Positions 12,308 through 24,186 of a stretch of 64,000 nucleotides of DNA are shown here, piece by piece. A program made the translations under genes and the position numbers. Source of the DNA: Antitrichia curtipendula (lineage: Eukaryota; Streptophyta; Bryopsida; Hypnales; Leucodontaceae); assembly GCA_951230915.1 (NCBI GenBank), contig OX579633.1, positions 23,470,574 through 23,534,573 of the forward strand, in the 5' to 3' direction. Under the pieces are notes generated by a model, which saw only the letters and a list, made by a program, of their open reading frames with translations, ran no database searches and was not told the DNA's origin. Positions within the stretch are counted from its first letter, which is position 1, and each line of letters starts with the position of its first letter.

Positions 12308-13473
12308 TCCCCATTTTTCTCTCTAGAACACCCCCTTCATTTTTTGTTGTTGGGTCCGTGGATCCCAATCATTTTGGATATTGTGGCGTTTGAAGCCAAA
12401 AACCTCTACGGTGATTTTGGAGCACTTTTTGCTCTTTTTGTTGTTGTATTTCAAGCTTTGAAGGTCCTTGAGGGTCCTTCTATCTTGCCGTATACACACT
12501 TTAGGTGTGTTTGTGGATACTCTTATTGTTATTCAAGAAGTCTTTGTCTCCTTGGGCATCCTTGTGAACTAAATTGTGCCTTTTAAAGTGTCTTTTGGTG
12601 TCATTGCACTAACCCTAGAGCAACCCCCCACCATACCTTGGCGATGCCGCTTTGGGGGGCCTTTAGCACGTGAAGTCGTGTGTCTCTAAGTGTCATAACG
12701 TGTTGGATCTCTTACTCACGTGTTTCATCCTCTTCTAATACTTTCCCTGTTGTGTGGACCCCCCCTCAGGACGGCGAAGCTTTGGCTTTGTCATGTGCGT
12801 TTCTTTACGTGTGTCTATTCTACCCTCTTCTAAAAACTCCCTTGTTGTGTGGACCCCCCCATCGAACGGCAAAGCCTTGAACTTAGGATCTAGCCAAATC
12901 CTACAGTGTGTGTTAAAAATGTCCCGCACGGCGAAGCTTTGAACCCGGAAGTGCCACAAATCCTACAGTTGGTGTTAAACCTAGCCGGTCGACAAAGCTT
13001 TGACTTCCCTAGATTTTAGCTCCAAAGTCTAGTTTCCAAGACATTGTTGGAAACACCCAAAGTTTAGCATCCTTAGAGATCTAGTTTTATCCAAGTTTTA
13101 GCGAAGTCCAAAGTTTGGCTTCCACGACAATTAGTTTTGGGCTTTTGGCAAGCCGAGTTCCCAAGCTACGTACGTCCGTTTTTTTCGTGTCCCTCAAAGT
13201 CTTAGCAACCTAGCCCTCCCCAAGTTTAATTGTCCGGGATATTTTTTGTATCTTGGGAGAGAAAATTCCCTAGCCTAATCCCAAACCCAAGAAAACCGAA
13301 AATTTCAAATTAAAAGGGAACAACCAGACCCCCCCTAGCCAGTTCAGCGGCTAGAGGAAAGGCCCAGCAGTCCCTGGAGTCGGGGTCCTTGGGGAGTCGG
13401 GAGTCCCTATAGTCGGGTCCTTGGGGAATCGGGAGTCCCTGAGTCGGGGTCCTTGGGAAGTCGGGAGTCCCTG

Positions 13474-16400
13474 GGCAGGTCGCTATGGGCGCAAGATTAC
13501 CCACCCTCGGTAATCGAGCGAACACCGACCAGATTCTATGCCTTTATCCATCTTTTAAATATATGGGGGTGTTGTGAGCGCGGTCCACTGTGCCTTCCAA
13601 GCAATGGATCTTTTTGTGCTAACGTTTTTTAAGTGTCGTGGATGGCAGTAAATACTACTAGAATTGCATGGGTAACTAACAAGATGACTGCGATGATCAA
13701 AGGTGATGATAACTCCTAATTCCCTACCTACCTATCCTATGTCTAGGTTTGGCTGGGTGGTTGGCGTCATTTCTAACGTCCGTAATTACGGAAAGGGGGA
13801 ACTCTTACGTTCCTTCCATAATCTCTAAGACTATCCTTTGAGGTTGAACACTTCTTTCGGAAGCTGTAACTTTATGGCTAACCCTAAGCTTACTTTTTAT
13901 TCTTATTTCTAGCTTCTAATTGTACTCTTGATTTTTACTCCTAGATTTAACTCTAAAGTTTTACCTCTACAGTTACCTCGAAGTTTTTACTCCTAATTTA
14001 ACTCTAAATTTTTACTCCTAGATTCAACTCTAAGATTTTACTCCCACGTTTAATTCTAGAATTTTACTTCTACGGCTACCTCTAAATTTTTACTCCTAAT
14101 TTAACCCTAAATTTTGACCCCTATATTTAACTCTAAGGTTTCACCCCTTCGTTTAACTCCTAATTTAACTCTAAATTTAACTCTAAATCTTTACTCCTAT
14201 TTCTAATTGTTTTTACTTTTACTGATCACGGTTTACTATTCACGTGAAAAAGCTACTTAGGGAAAAATCAATGCTAACGAGGAGAAAACACCAAGTATTG
14301 ATTCAAGAACTCACCTCGTCACTACCGGTGTCGGAGATACATTCGTCCGCATCCGTACATACATCCTCATGCTCTATGGTGGTCCTTGATTTTTGGTTGA
14401 ATTTCTTCAAGCTCACCGCTTATTTTGGGAGAAAATATTACACCCATGTGATTTAAACGTCTTCCTTCCTTTCTCCTCCCTTTCTCTTTTCTTTTCTTTC
14501 CCTTTCTCTCTTTTGCACTAGCACTATTCTACCTACTCTTTTATGGACGTCTTACAACTATAGATTCAAACCCCAAGGGGTGTTAATGTCTCTCCTACCC
14601 TCTTACGCGACCTTGTCCTTGTGTCATCCTAATCCTCCTCCTAATGGTTGCTATGAATTCTCGAGATTTTCTTCCTAACACCTACTTAGCTAACCTAGGT
14701 CACTATTTATTGTCACTCTCACCTAAGTTGCCCATATAGCCATCCCTTCCTCTTCTCCTCCTTCTATCTTAAGTGGTTTTTGCAGGTTTTTGGACGGACA
14801 ATTTTCTTACGTGGAGCTTAGCGAGGATTGGACCCCATTTTCTCTTTCTTTCTCCTCTCAACTATTCCCTTGTCCAGTTTTTGTTTCGAAGCTGAGCCCG
14901 ACTCCCCACCTGGACTCTAACTTCAGTAGCTTTGTATGTGATTTTTTTCTCTTTAGAATCTGATTTCTTTTCTCCTTGAGCCTTGGTAACCCTTTTTCTC
15001 CTTCCAAAGGCCCTGGGTCCTCGACTCCCCGGACTGCCTAGCTGAGCGACCCGACTCTCCGGACTGCTGGCTAAGCGACCCAACCCACCCGGACTGCTGG
15101 CTGAGCGACCCAACCCCCCGGACTGCTGGCTGAGTGACCCAACCCACCCGGACTACTGGCTGAACAACCCAACCCCCCCGGTTGCCTGGCTGAGCGACCC
15201 AACCCCCGGACTACTGGACGAGACCCCCTGACTGGACGGATGAGATTCCCTCACGGCTGGACTCATTGGTTGCTGAAAAAAACCCTGATTGCTCTAACTA
15301 ACTGGTTATTCTAAACTAAACTGGTTGCTCTAACTAAAGCTGATTGCTCTAAACCGGAAAAAAAATTGATTGCTCTAAACTAAACTGGTTGCTCTAAACT
15401 TAAACGGATTGCTCTAAACTAAATTGGTTGCTCTAAACTTAAACAGATTGCTCTAAACAAAATTGGTTGCTCTAACTAAGAACTGATTGCTCTAACTAAA
15501 CTGGTTGAGTTTCTCTAATGAAGCAAATGGGTTTTCTCTAATTAAAGGACGGGTTTTCTCTAACTAAACAATCGGGTTTTCTCTAATTAACGGATGGTTT
15601 TTCTTTAACTAAACAAACGGATTTTCTCTGACTAAAGGGGAGTAACTTGAATACTAAATTTGTTAACCGCTAGGGGCCCTACCTATCTTGGAAGCTAAAC
15701 TTTGAATGTTTCCACAAAAGCCTTGGAAACTAGACTTTGAAACTAAACACCTGGAAGGGTCAAAGCTTTGCCGCCAAGTTGGTTTTAACACCAACTTTAG
15801 GACTTAGGGACACACCAAGGGTTCAAGTTCCGCCGCCCTATTCTTTAATATACACTCTAGGACTTCTGACACTCATAGGTTCAAAGCTTCGCCGTGTATT
15901 GGGGTCCCACACACAGTGAACACAACTTAACACAAAGGTTAGTTCCCAAATGGGATCACTCTCACATAAGACTGCCCTCGAAGGTTAGTACCACTTAACA
16001 TGCATGGGTTAAAATGATAATGGCCAATGTGAGCACTCAACAATCCACACTAAAGGCCCCCCAAAGCGGCATCGCCAAGGTACGATGGGGGGTATCTCTA
16101 GGATTAGTACAATCAACCCAAAAATACTTTAACAAAAGAACCCGTTAGTCCAAGCGAACAAGAAGAGGAAGAACCGAATGACACACGCAATAAGGTAGAA
16201 GGACTCCACAACGAACTTCAAAGCTTGAATTCCAACAACAATGGAGCTCAAAAAGAGCTCGAAAAACACCGTAGAGGTTTCTCGGCTAAAATGCCAAAAT
16301 CTTCCAACATAAGTTGGACCCATGGACCCATGGACCCAAAACAAGATTTAGGGGTGTTCTTGAGAGAAAAATGGGGACCTTAAATAGGTTTCCAAGGCCC

Positions 16401-17656
16401 CACCCCTTCCTCAAGAGTTCTAAAGTAACCTTATCAACTTGGATTTTCATCCTCATCTTCAAAGATTTTCATCCTAATCCCTAAAAAACTACTTTTACCT
16501 ATTTATGCTGGACCAACCTCCTAACTTTTGGAGATTAACTCCAATCGTCAAACGGATTGCGCCATTGGCTCCAGATCGCCGTGTTTAGTCCAAGATCCCT
16601 CTCCCCCCCGTACCGAGGACAAAAAACCATCGTAGGCTAATTTAGTTTCAAAAACTAAACCGTGGTAAAATCCTAGATATTGGGGGTCTCTTATTTTGAG
16701 AAATGTAAATAGCTTAGGGTCTCCGGTGGGTGTGAGGGAGTTGGAAAAGACTCTTGGTTGACTTCGTTTCACCATCGTATGGTCCCGGAACGCCGGTCAA
16801 CGCGGTGGGGACCCCGCCATGTGATTAATTCTCGAGGAATCACGCCGGTTCAGGTACTTGCTGCTATCGGAATGTTGCAAAACTTCACGGAGCGCATTAT
16901 TAACATAAAACAAGCTAGTCTAATTTTTAGTGAGATTTTCTGGCAACCTAGATAATTTCCATGAAATTCCCGTTGGAGGTTACCAGGGTTGACCACCCGC
17001 AAAAGGTTCTTCTGCAAGTCGGAAGATGATGGTATTTTTCACATGACCTCTCAGGGGTTCACATGAAAGATGTGCAGGTGCGTTTCCGTACCTGGCACAA
17101 TTGGTCAGTGGAGATGAATTGGCCATCTCCTTGAGTTTATCGATGGTGCGGAAATCTTTTGCAGATAGAAAAATCTTGGCGAATCGATTTCGTCGTTGGA
17201 CTCCTAGCATGGGATTTACCCTAGGACACCATCCTTGGGCTGTAGATTCCTCCACGGGCCCGTCTTGCGTCAGTGGCTCTTGCATACCAACAATCGGGGT
17301 TTGGGAAATTTTCTAAACCTAACTCTAGGACCCGACCTAGTGGCCTTGTTGTGGATCCCTCGGACCGACTTAGCCATGAACTGCCACATTCATGGTGGGA
17401 TTTAGTCCTTTTGGGCCTATGTGACTTGAATCCTACAAATCCAACCGTTTTGTTCTTTCTACTTATTTTTGGACCCGGTTTGGTGGGATTCTAAGTCTAA
17501 ACACAAATCTAGACCAAATACTACAATGGGTATGTTACAACCCTATTTTGGTTCTACACTCTTTTTATGGCTTTTTGTATATTTCTCTTAACTTTAAATT
17601 GCAAATTCCCCAAAAAAAAATTCTACGAGACCCAAGTGGCAAATTGGGAGCTCACA
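13474..17656 (-). mobile_element. Solo LTR, about 4.18 kb (copy 3, nested in copy 2)
   Basis: In minus orientation it starts TGTGAGCTCCC and ends at GCGCCCATA (the terminal CA has decayed to TA). An exact 5-bp duplication GTCGC flanks it (13469-13473 and 17657-17661). It aligns end to end with copy 1. Joining the sequences outside the duplication restores a continuous copy 2, which shows the order of insertion. A CTATTTAAGG box lies at 16378-16387 (minus). The remnants of reading frames seen in all copies lack a conserved ATG and contain stops here. Confidence 0.88.
15040..15640. repeat. Two tandem arrays inside LTR copy 3
   Basis: From about 15040 to 15230 there are units of about 29 bp built on CCGGACTGCTGGCTGAGCGA. 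From about 15285 to 15640 there are units of about 20-22 bp built on TTGCTCTAAACTAAACTGG, grading into GGTTTTCTCTAACTAAA. These are part of the LTR and much less regular in the other copies, so the arrays have expanded or decayed separately. Confidence 0.7.
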
Positions 17657-19223
17657 GTCGCAGGGGGCATGTCGCAAAGGGGCAGGTCGCAGGGGACAGT
17701 CGCAAGGGGGCGGCCAGCAGTCCAGGGGCCGGAGGTCCAGCAGTCAAAAGGGGGAAGGGAAGTGCTAAGCTAGTTGGCCTTCTTGTTGTTTTTTGATCTT
17801 TTGATTCGATTTTCCACATCTGGAAACTAGAAGCAAAAATTTATCTTGGGAAAACACGACCACAAAAATACAAAAGGGGGAAAGAAAGAAAAGAGAGCGA
17901 CAAGCTCCACGTGTCCCAACCTACACGCACGTCCTCACTACCACATCACTCCCACACACAATGAAAGAGGATTAGAGAGAAAAAGGGTGAAATAGGAGAA
18001 GGGGGGAAGAGAGATGATAAATAGTGACCTAAGTTAGGCTAGGTGGGTTTAAAGAAGGAAATCTTGGAAATTCATAGTGACCATTAGGAGAAGGATTAGG
18101 ATGACACGAAGACAAGGTCATGTAAGAGAGTAGGAGAGACATTAACACCTCTTTGGGGTTCGAATCTATAGTTGTAAGACGTCCATAAAAGAGTAGGTAG
18201 AATAATACTAGTGCAAAAGAGAGAAAGGGAAAAAAAAGGAAAGAGAAAGGGAGAGGAAAGGAAAGAAGAAGTTAGATCACACGGGTATACTAGTTGTCCA
18301 AAGAATAAGCGGTGAGCTTGGGAGAGATTCCCACAACCCAAGGATCACCATGGAGTATAGAGATGTGCACACTGATGCGGACGAGCGTATTTCTGACACC
18401 GGTAGCGACGAGGTGAGTTTTTGAATCAATACTTGGTATTTCCTCCTTATTGGCGTTGATTTCCTTAAATTAGCCCTTTTCACATGAATAGTAAACCGTG
18501 ATAAGTAAAGGTAAAAATTAGAAATAGAAGTTAAAATTGTAGAGTTAATTTTAGGAGTAAAAATTTAGAATTAATTTAGGAGTGAAAGTCTAGAAGTTAA
18601 TTTTAGGAGCAAAAATCTAGAGTTAGTTTTAGGAGTAAAAATCTAGAGTTAAATTTAGGAGTAAAGATTTAGAGTTAAGTTTTAGGAGAAAAAGCTGGAG
18701 TTAAATTTAGGAGTAAAGATTTAGAGTTAAGTTTTAGGAGTAAAAAGCTAGAGTTAAATTTAGGAGTCAACCCCAAGGGTAAAAGCCAAAACATAGAGTT
18801 ACATTCAGAGGTTAGAAATTAGAGTAAAAGCTAAGCTTAGGATTAGCTCGTAGAATTGGAACTTCTGAGAGAAGTAAGTATTAGAGGTTCGTAGAAGGAA
18901 CGTGAGGGTTCCCCTTTCACATAGTTAGGGACGTTAGAAATGACGCCAATTGCCCAGCCAACCCTAGTCATAGGGTAGATAGCTAGAGAGTTAGGACTTT
19001 CCATCGATCCTGGCCATTGCAGTTAGCTTGTTAGTTACCCATGCATTTCTAGTAGTTTTGCTGCCATCCACGACACTTTGGAGACGTTAGCAAAAAGATC
19101 CATTGCTTAGAAGGCACAATGGACCACGCTCACAACACCCCCATATATTAAAAAGGTGGATAAAGGCATAGAACCTGGTCGGTGTTCGCCCGATTACCAA
19201 AGGTGGGTAATCTTGCGCCCACA

Positions 19224-19912
19224 CCAGTCCTCTTCACTACAACGACAAATCAAAGACACCCGGAAATGATAGAAGATTGTTTCCTAGTTGCTAGATTGAT
19301 CATGCGGTTGGCATACCTTCTGGTGAGTGGAAATTTTCCTCTAGCGGTTGCATGTATCCGCACGGAACCGTGCTTGATTCCGAACTCGCATCCACACCAC
19401 TCCTAGTTTTGCCGGATTACCGTTCCGATAATTTAAAGGCACCACGCACAAGTCCTCATTCACGAGCCTAAACTCGGATACAAACGTATCCTCTCAAACT
19501 GACCCAGTTGCCTAAGACTTGGATTCCTCCTCACCCGTCCCCTCTTACAACCCAGCACTCAAATAAACAAACCAACAAACTCTTTGCATACAGTCAGAAT
19601 GTCCACCTGGTGGCTCAGATTAAAGAAAAGAATGAAAAAAACATTGAAAATGCGCTCGGATGGAATGGGAGGGCAACAGTCCTGTCCACCCTTAAAAACC
19701 AAAACCAAAAGCCTAAAAGACACCCTAAAGCCAGGGCGACCACACAATGACCCTCTAAGATAACTGCAAAGTCACAGGTCAATTGCCCCAAGAAATCCGG
19801 AACCCGGATTCACACACGAAAAAATCGTTTCAGAACTAAAAATGAAAATCCTAACTAACTGAAAACACCCTATCTATTTCTCCTTTTGCGCCTTCTTCGA
19901 ACTATTACCGCC
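19224..19912. other. Unassigned stretch between LTR and gag-like pseudogene
   Basis: No gene supported. It lies downstream of the minus-strand pseudogene at 19913-22173 and may be its 3' continuation, as frames remain fairly open but without recognisable motifs. Confidence 0.4.
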
Positions 19913-22173
19913 CTAACTTGTTGATGCCTTAACAATGGCCTTCACCGAAATCGACCTGAATGCTTCTCGAGTTTGAATCTTGCGTGTAGTGAGTAGGGGT
20001 GATTTGTCATCAATTTCTGTCGCGAATCCAGTCTCAAACTCATCGTCCTCGGAGTCTTTGATCCACTGTACATTTGATTGCTTCTCTTGCGAAGTCTCAT
20101 TCAGATCCACCATCGTACTGTCCCATCTAGGCGAAGGCTCCTGCATATGAGGGAAATCTTCCGAATGCGTCCGGGTCGGATTCGACAAGGCCCCAATCCA
20201 ATCAATGAGATCGCTACGGATCTTCAGTCTGGGCATTGTAAATGTCCCTATTGCACTCGGTCGGGGTGACGGAACACTTTGTCAGGCGGAAACTTCTGGC
20301 TGCACCGGAACGGATTTTACATTCGAGTACCTCTCAGGTTCGTATACTGGATTCACACTTTTCCAATGTATCTGTACTTAACTTGAAGAAGGACCTGCAT
20401 GTGGCCTAAAGAGGGATTTCAAGCCCTCAAACTGTGGCTGAGCTAGAGCAGTGGGAGTTGGCTTGACCAAAGTCCCCATGAATAGGGAGTTGGGGACATC
20501 CAGAAACTACGAGAAGTCCACGGCTTTCTCAGGATCAAGGTGTCCCAACAGTCTACCCATTTCCTTCAACATCGTCTCCATCCGGGCTTGAAAGTCAACT
20601 AGAATCGTCACCACCTTTGATCCGATTACCTGGCCTTCTTCTAGTAGTCGATCGTTGAAGAAGTTGGATCTGACCACGAGCTCCGCTGGCTGCGCAACCA
20701 ACGCCATCAAGTTCCGAACAAGTTGGAGAGCCTCTCCCTTGCTATTGTTAGCTCTCCTTCCATCCAACTTACCCGGGTTTGGAAGTCATCTTGTTCCTTC
20801 TCCAAGTTCCAGATCTACTCCTCCTTCCCACATAGCACCTCAGGACCCGGTCTTCACTTGATTTCGGCCACGATCTTATCCGGCTCCACCTTCACCTCCT
20901 CAATAATTTTGATGAGAAGGTCCGCCATGTTGTCATACAACTGCCGGGCCTATTGCATCCACTGAATTGCGGCATCGAAGAACTCTAAAACTCCTTCTCC
21001 TTCTAAAGCCTAACTGGGCTCTCTTCCTTCTGATGCTAGCAATTTTCCTCACGATGCCGATTCAGTTGACTTCCTCCGCTTATCCCAACGTTCGGCATGT
21101 TCTTTTTTTTCCTTCGGATGTTCTTCCTCCTCGGACTCCGGATGATCCAACTCAACTTCATCCGTGAAGCCATACTGCAATATTGTGGCCCCGGTGTCAT
21201 ATGCTATTATCTCTTGACCACTCAGAACCTCTTTTTGGTGGTAGAGGTGGGACAAGTACGGACTGATAGGGCTGTGTTTACCCCTCGACACATGCTCAAC
21301 CAATTTTGACACTACACTTGCAAAAATCCTATCCCAATGCACAAATCTATCCTCTATAGTATCAAAGATGGTGTTAACCACCGTGACTGTAACCTGGGTA
21401 GGCTTTTCCATATACAAGAGCGGAATCAAGAATTCCAGTACCCGTCTATGCCTATCGTTCCTACAATCACTAATGGTGTACCCCTCCTCTGCATTGGCCG
21501 GACTTCAGAACTTTCCACTCGTATACTTATCCGTCCGGGAGGCTAATCCGGCTTTGTTGTTCTTGAACGAATAAACATCCATCCAAACATCTTCAATCCA
21601 AGCTATGGGTCGCCCCCTCACTGTCAACTCATATTGATTTGGAGCCCCTAAGATGAGCTGAACACGATATTCGTTATTTTGGGAATTTTCCTATCTCCCA
21701 ATTTAGGTCGGTTTGCGCTGATCTGAATCACAGATTGGGAAACTGGAATTTTTGAATGGCCATAACTTACTCAAATTTTGTCCAAACTGAGCATATGAGG
21801 TGTTTTTTGACATCTACAGATTCCGTAGATGTCAGAAAACACCTCGTATGCCCATTTTGGACAAGATTTGAGTAAGTTATGGCCATTCGAAAATTCCAGT
21901 TTTCCAATCTGTGGTGCAGATCAGCGCGAACCGCGCTGAACTGCATACTCCCAAAATCATGGAATTCTCCCAAAATAACGAATATCGTGTTAGCTCCTGA
22001 ATCATCTCCTCAGTCTTGAGGTTCTACGGCCTCTGTATTAGTCCAACGTACCCTATACACATCAGATCCTCTTCTAACTGCTTCCGGATGGTTGGATTAG
22101 AAGGGATAGCAGGACATACCGTCCGAGCCGTGACCGTAGGTTTACAGTGTTTTGGATCACTACCCTCCGCCAT
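19913..22173 (-). pseudogene. Gag-like / plant transposon-associated protein, disrupted
   Basis: On the minus strand a coding signal starts at ATG 22173 (MAEGSDPKHCKPTV...) and runs, with breaks, to a stop at 19913. The best-kept part (21429-21049) has PLLYMEKPTQVTVTV, a Trp/Arg-rich stretch, HSPISPYLSHLYHQKEVLS and then a highly charged Glu/Lys tail. Further parts lie at 20767-20507 (coiled-coil-like, Leu/Gln/Glu-rich) and 20236-19913 (acidic, ending KAIVKASTS). There are several stops and frameshifts, and a 332-bp hairpin element (21660-21991) sits inside the frame. Removing that element restores reading across EEMIQEL and ILGAPNQYEL. I read it as a retroelement gag or a plant mobile-domain protein, from its style and its repeat context, not from a proven domain. 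No protease, reverse transcriptase or integrase is next to it. Confidence 0.45.
21660..21991. mobile_element. 332-bp foldback MITE inserted in the gag-like pseudogene
   Basis: The two halves are reverse complements: AACACGATATTCGTTATTTT at the left and the inverse at the right, folding at about 21825 around GATTCCGTAGATGTC. AGCT stands on both sides (21656-21659 and 21992-21995), and one copy of AGCT plus removal of the insert restores the host reading frame. No coding capacity. Superfamily unknown. Confidence 0.8.
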
Positions 22174-24181
22174 GGGATATCGACAAGAAGAATCCTATTC
22201 CGGTGCAAATGGCACTGACCTCACATTTCTTTCCCTGGCATGAATCCTAACTCACCACTCTTTCACTCAACTACACGTGCGCAGAGTTCTGCAAAACAGA
22301 GAGGGAGAAAAAAGAGTGGCGGTAGGCTTAAGTACCTGACGAGCGGCCGACAATTCCCGGAGGAGAACGGATAGGAGACCGTTCCCGTAATGGTACCCTA
22401 GTTCCCTAGACTGACCAAGATTTTAGGCCGTAGGTTCCATCCACCCGGGACATTTCCGGATTCCAAATCCATCTTTCTTATGGTGACGTAACATGCGTAA
22501 CAGCTCTAGCAATCCGAAAACTGACTATTCTAAAGTTATTCATAATTGAACCGAATTCTCTATGCTTTACAAAAAAATCAATTTTTTTTATTCTATCCTA
22601 ATCCTATTCTAATCTATTTCTATATATTTTGGATTTTCCGTACTCCTACAAACTCACTACGCGTAATTTGTGACTTATCAAACTTTGTACAGAGGGCGCT
22701 ATTAAATTCAAGTGCTCCATTTTTGTTATAAAGGGAACGCCTTCAAGTTTGTATTGCTCCATTTTTAATTTATTAGAAGTCATGCATTGGAGATTGGCAT
22801 GAGCATCCCAAGCTTCTCATGCATCAATTTTTGCATTGACTCTCTCTGTTTACAGCATTATTTGCATCCATATCTGATGTAGTCTAGGAGTCAATATAAG
22901 GACCTACGTTGCTAACACTTGCAAAATGCGTAAGTAATCAAATATTGAAATATAGATCAGAAAATTATTCTAAAAATTGCCTTGGAAGTGTTCTATATTT
23001 CCATTTGTCAGAAAAGTATTTTTATCATATTTCCTTCACCACATTCTTGTACAGACCTATTTTTGCCCTTAGATGATCCATTTTTGAGCCTATTACCTTA
23101 ATGGTTTTTTATACCTGGCATAACCACTAAGCCAATAACTCAGAGTTATTGTACATGACAAGTTTCATTTTCTGAGGTTGATCTGTCTTTTGCTTGTATC
23201 AACTCTTTAGCCATTGAGTTTGTTCTATAGCAAGCAGGCGTTGGGCTAAACGAAGTAATACTCTGTAGATTCCTACTAAGTTGGTCTTACTACATTGGTT
23301 AAACCTCAAGTGAAAATATGGCTTCATCTTAGTCAGTGAACAACAGCCAAGTTCATATTCTATGTTGCTAATTATATTTGGTGTGATTTGGGTTGTGGAA
23401 TTTGTGATGTTTTTATTCATTTTTTCCTTGCAAAAACAATAATACATTGAAGTAAGCTGAAGACACCTTCCATGCAATTTCTAACCTCATGTTTTGACGT
23501 TGGTTGTTATAGGCACACGTGAGGCTTACTACCTTAAGGAATGATTGAATTTCGTTTCACATTTTTCTTCCATACCATTTTAGCATTTTTTGAATATATT
23601 TAAAAAGATTTACTAACTATATATGTTTCCACTTGAGTTATTTATATTACAAAAGAGTGGTCTTGACTTCGTAGTATGCTAAGTAAAGATCTTAGAAGCT
23701 CCAAATAAATTTAGGCAATTTCTTGCAATTGTCCCAAAAATAATGCTAATTGAATATAGATATATCTATTTCTCAAAGAAACTCAAGAAACAAACTCTTT
23801 ATTGAAGATGATTTAGAAAAAAACTGGTATGATTGTGATGTAAGCAAGATTGTAGAAATGTAGAATGAAAATGCTCAGATAAGTACTTGTACACAGGATG
23901 TATCAGACAAACGCTTTTTTGTATTGACAAATACAAGTGGCACTAGGTGTAAATAGATAGAACCAAAGCCTTAAAATGAAGCAAAAAAAATGAAGCCACA
24001 ATTAAATCTATGTCCAAAGTCATAACATGAAGCCATGACAAAAAAAATTGTGGCAAATGAAACCACATCTTGTTGCATCAAATAATTTGAATAGCCTTTT
24101 TATACTACAAGACTGTTTGTGCCATTTTTTGTATTTCATTTCATCCACAAATGCATTATTTTAGTATATATATAAAGTTTC
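22174..24181. other. Unassigned stretch upstream of the gag-like pseudogene and beyond
   Basis: 22174-22500 is moderately GC-rich and could be the leader of the minus-strand pseudogene. From about 22540 the sequence becomes AT-rich. I see no coding signal that I can support; a 92-codon minus-strand frame (23199-23477) has no recognisable features. Confidence 0.45.
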
Positions 24182-24186
24182 ACAAC

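Larger units (their letters stand above)
11034..19223 (+). mobile_element. Solo LTR, interrupted (copy 2, outer)
   Basis: It begins TGTGAGCTCCC at 11034 and ends GCGCCCACA at 19223, in the opposite orientation to copy 1. The flanks are CCAGC (11029-11033) and CCAGT (19224-19228), a target duplication with one mismatch. The LTR is in two pieces, 11034-13468 and 17662-19223 (about 4.0 kb together), separated by copy 3 and its 5-bp duplication. The junction lies in the G-rich repetitive middle part of the LTR. Tandem units of the 'tttactcctaaa' type (reverse complement) lie at 18520-18790. Confidence 0.85.
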
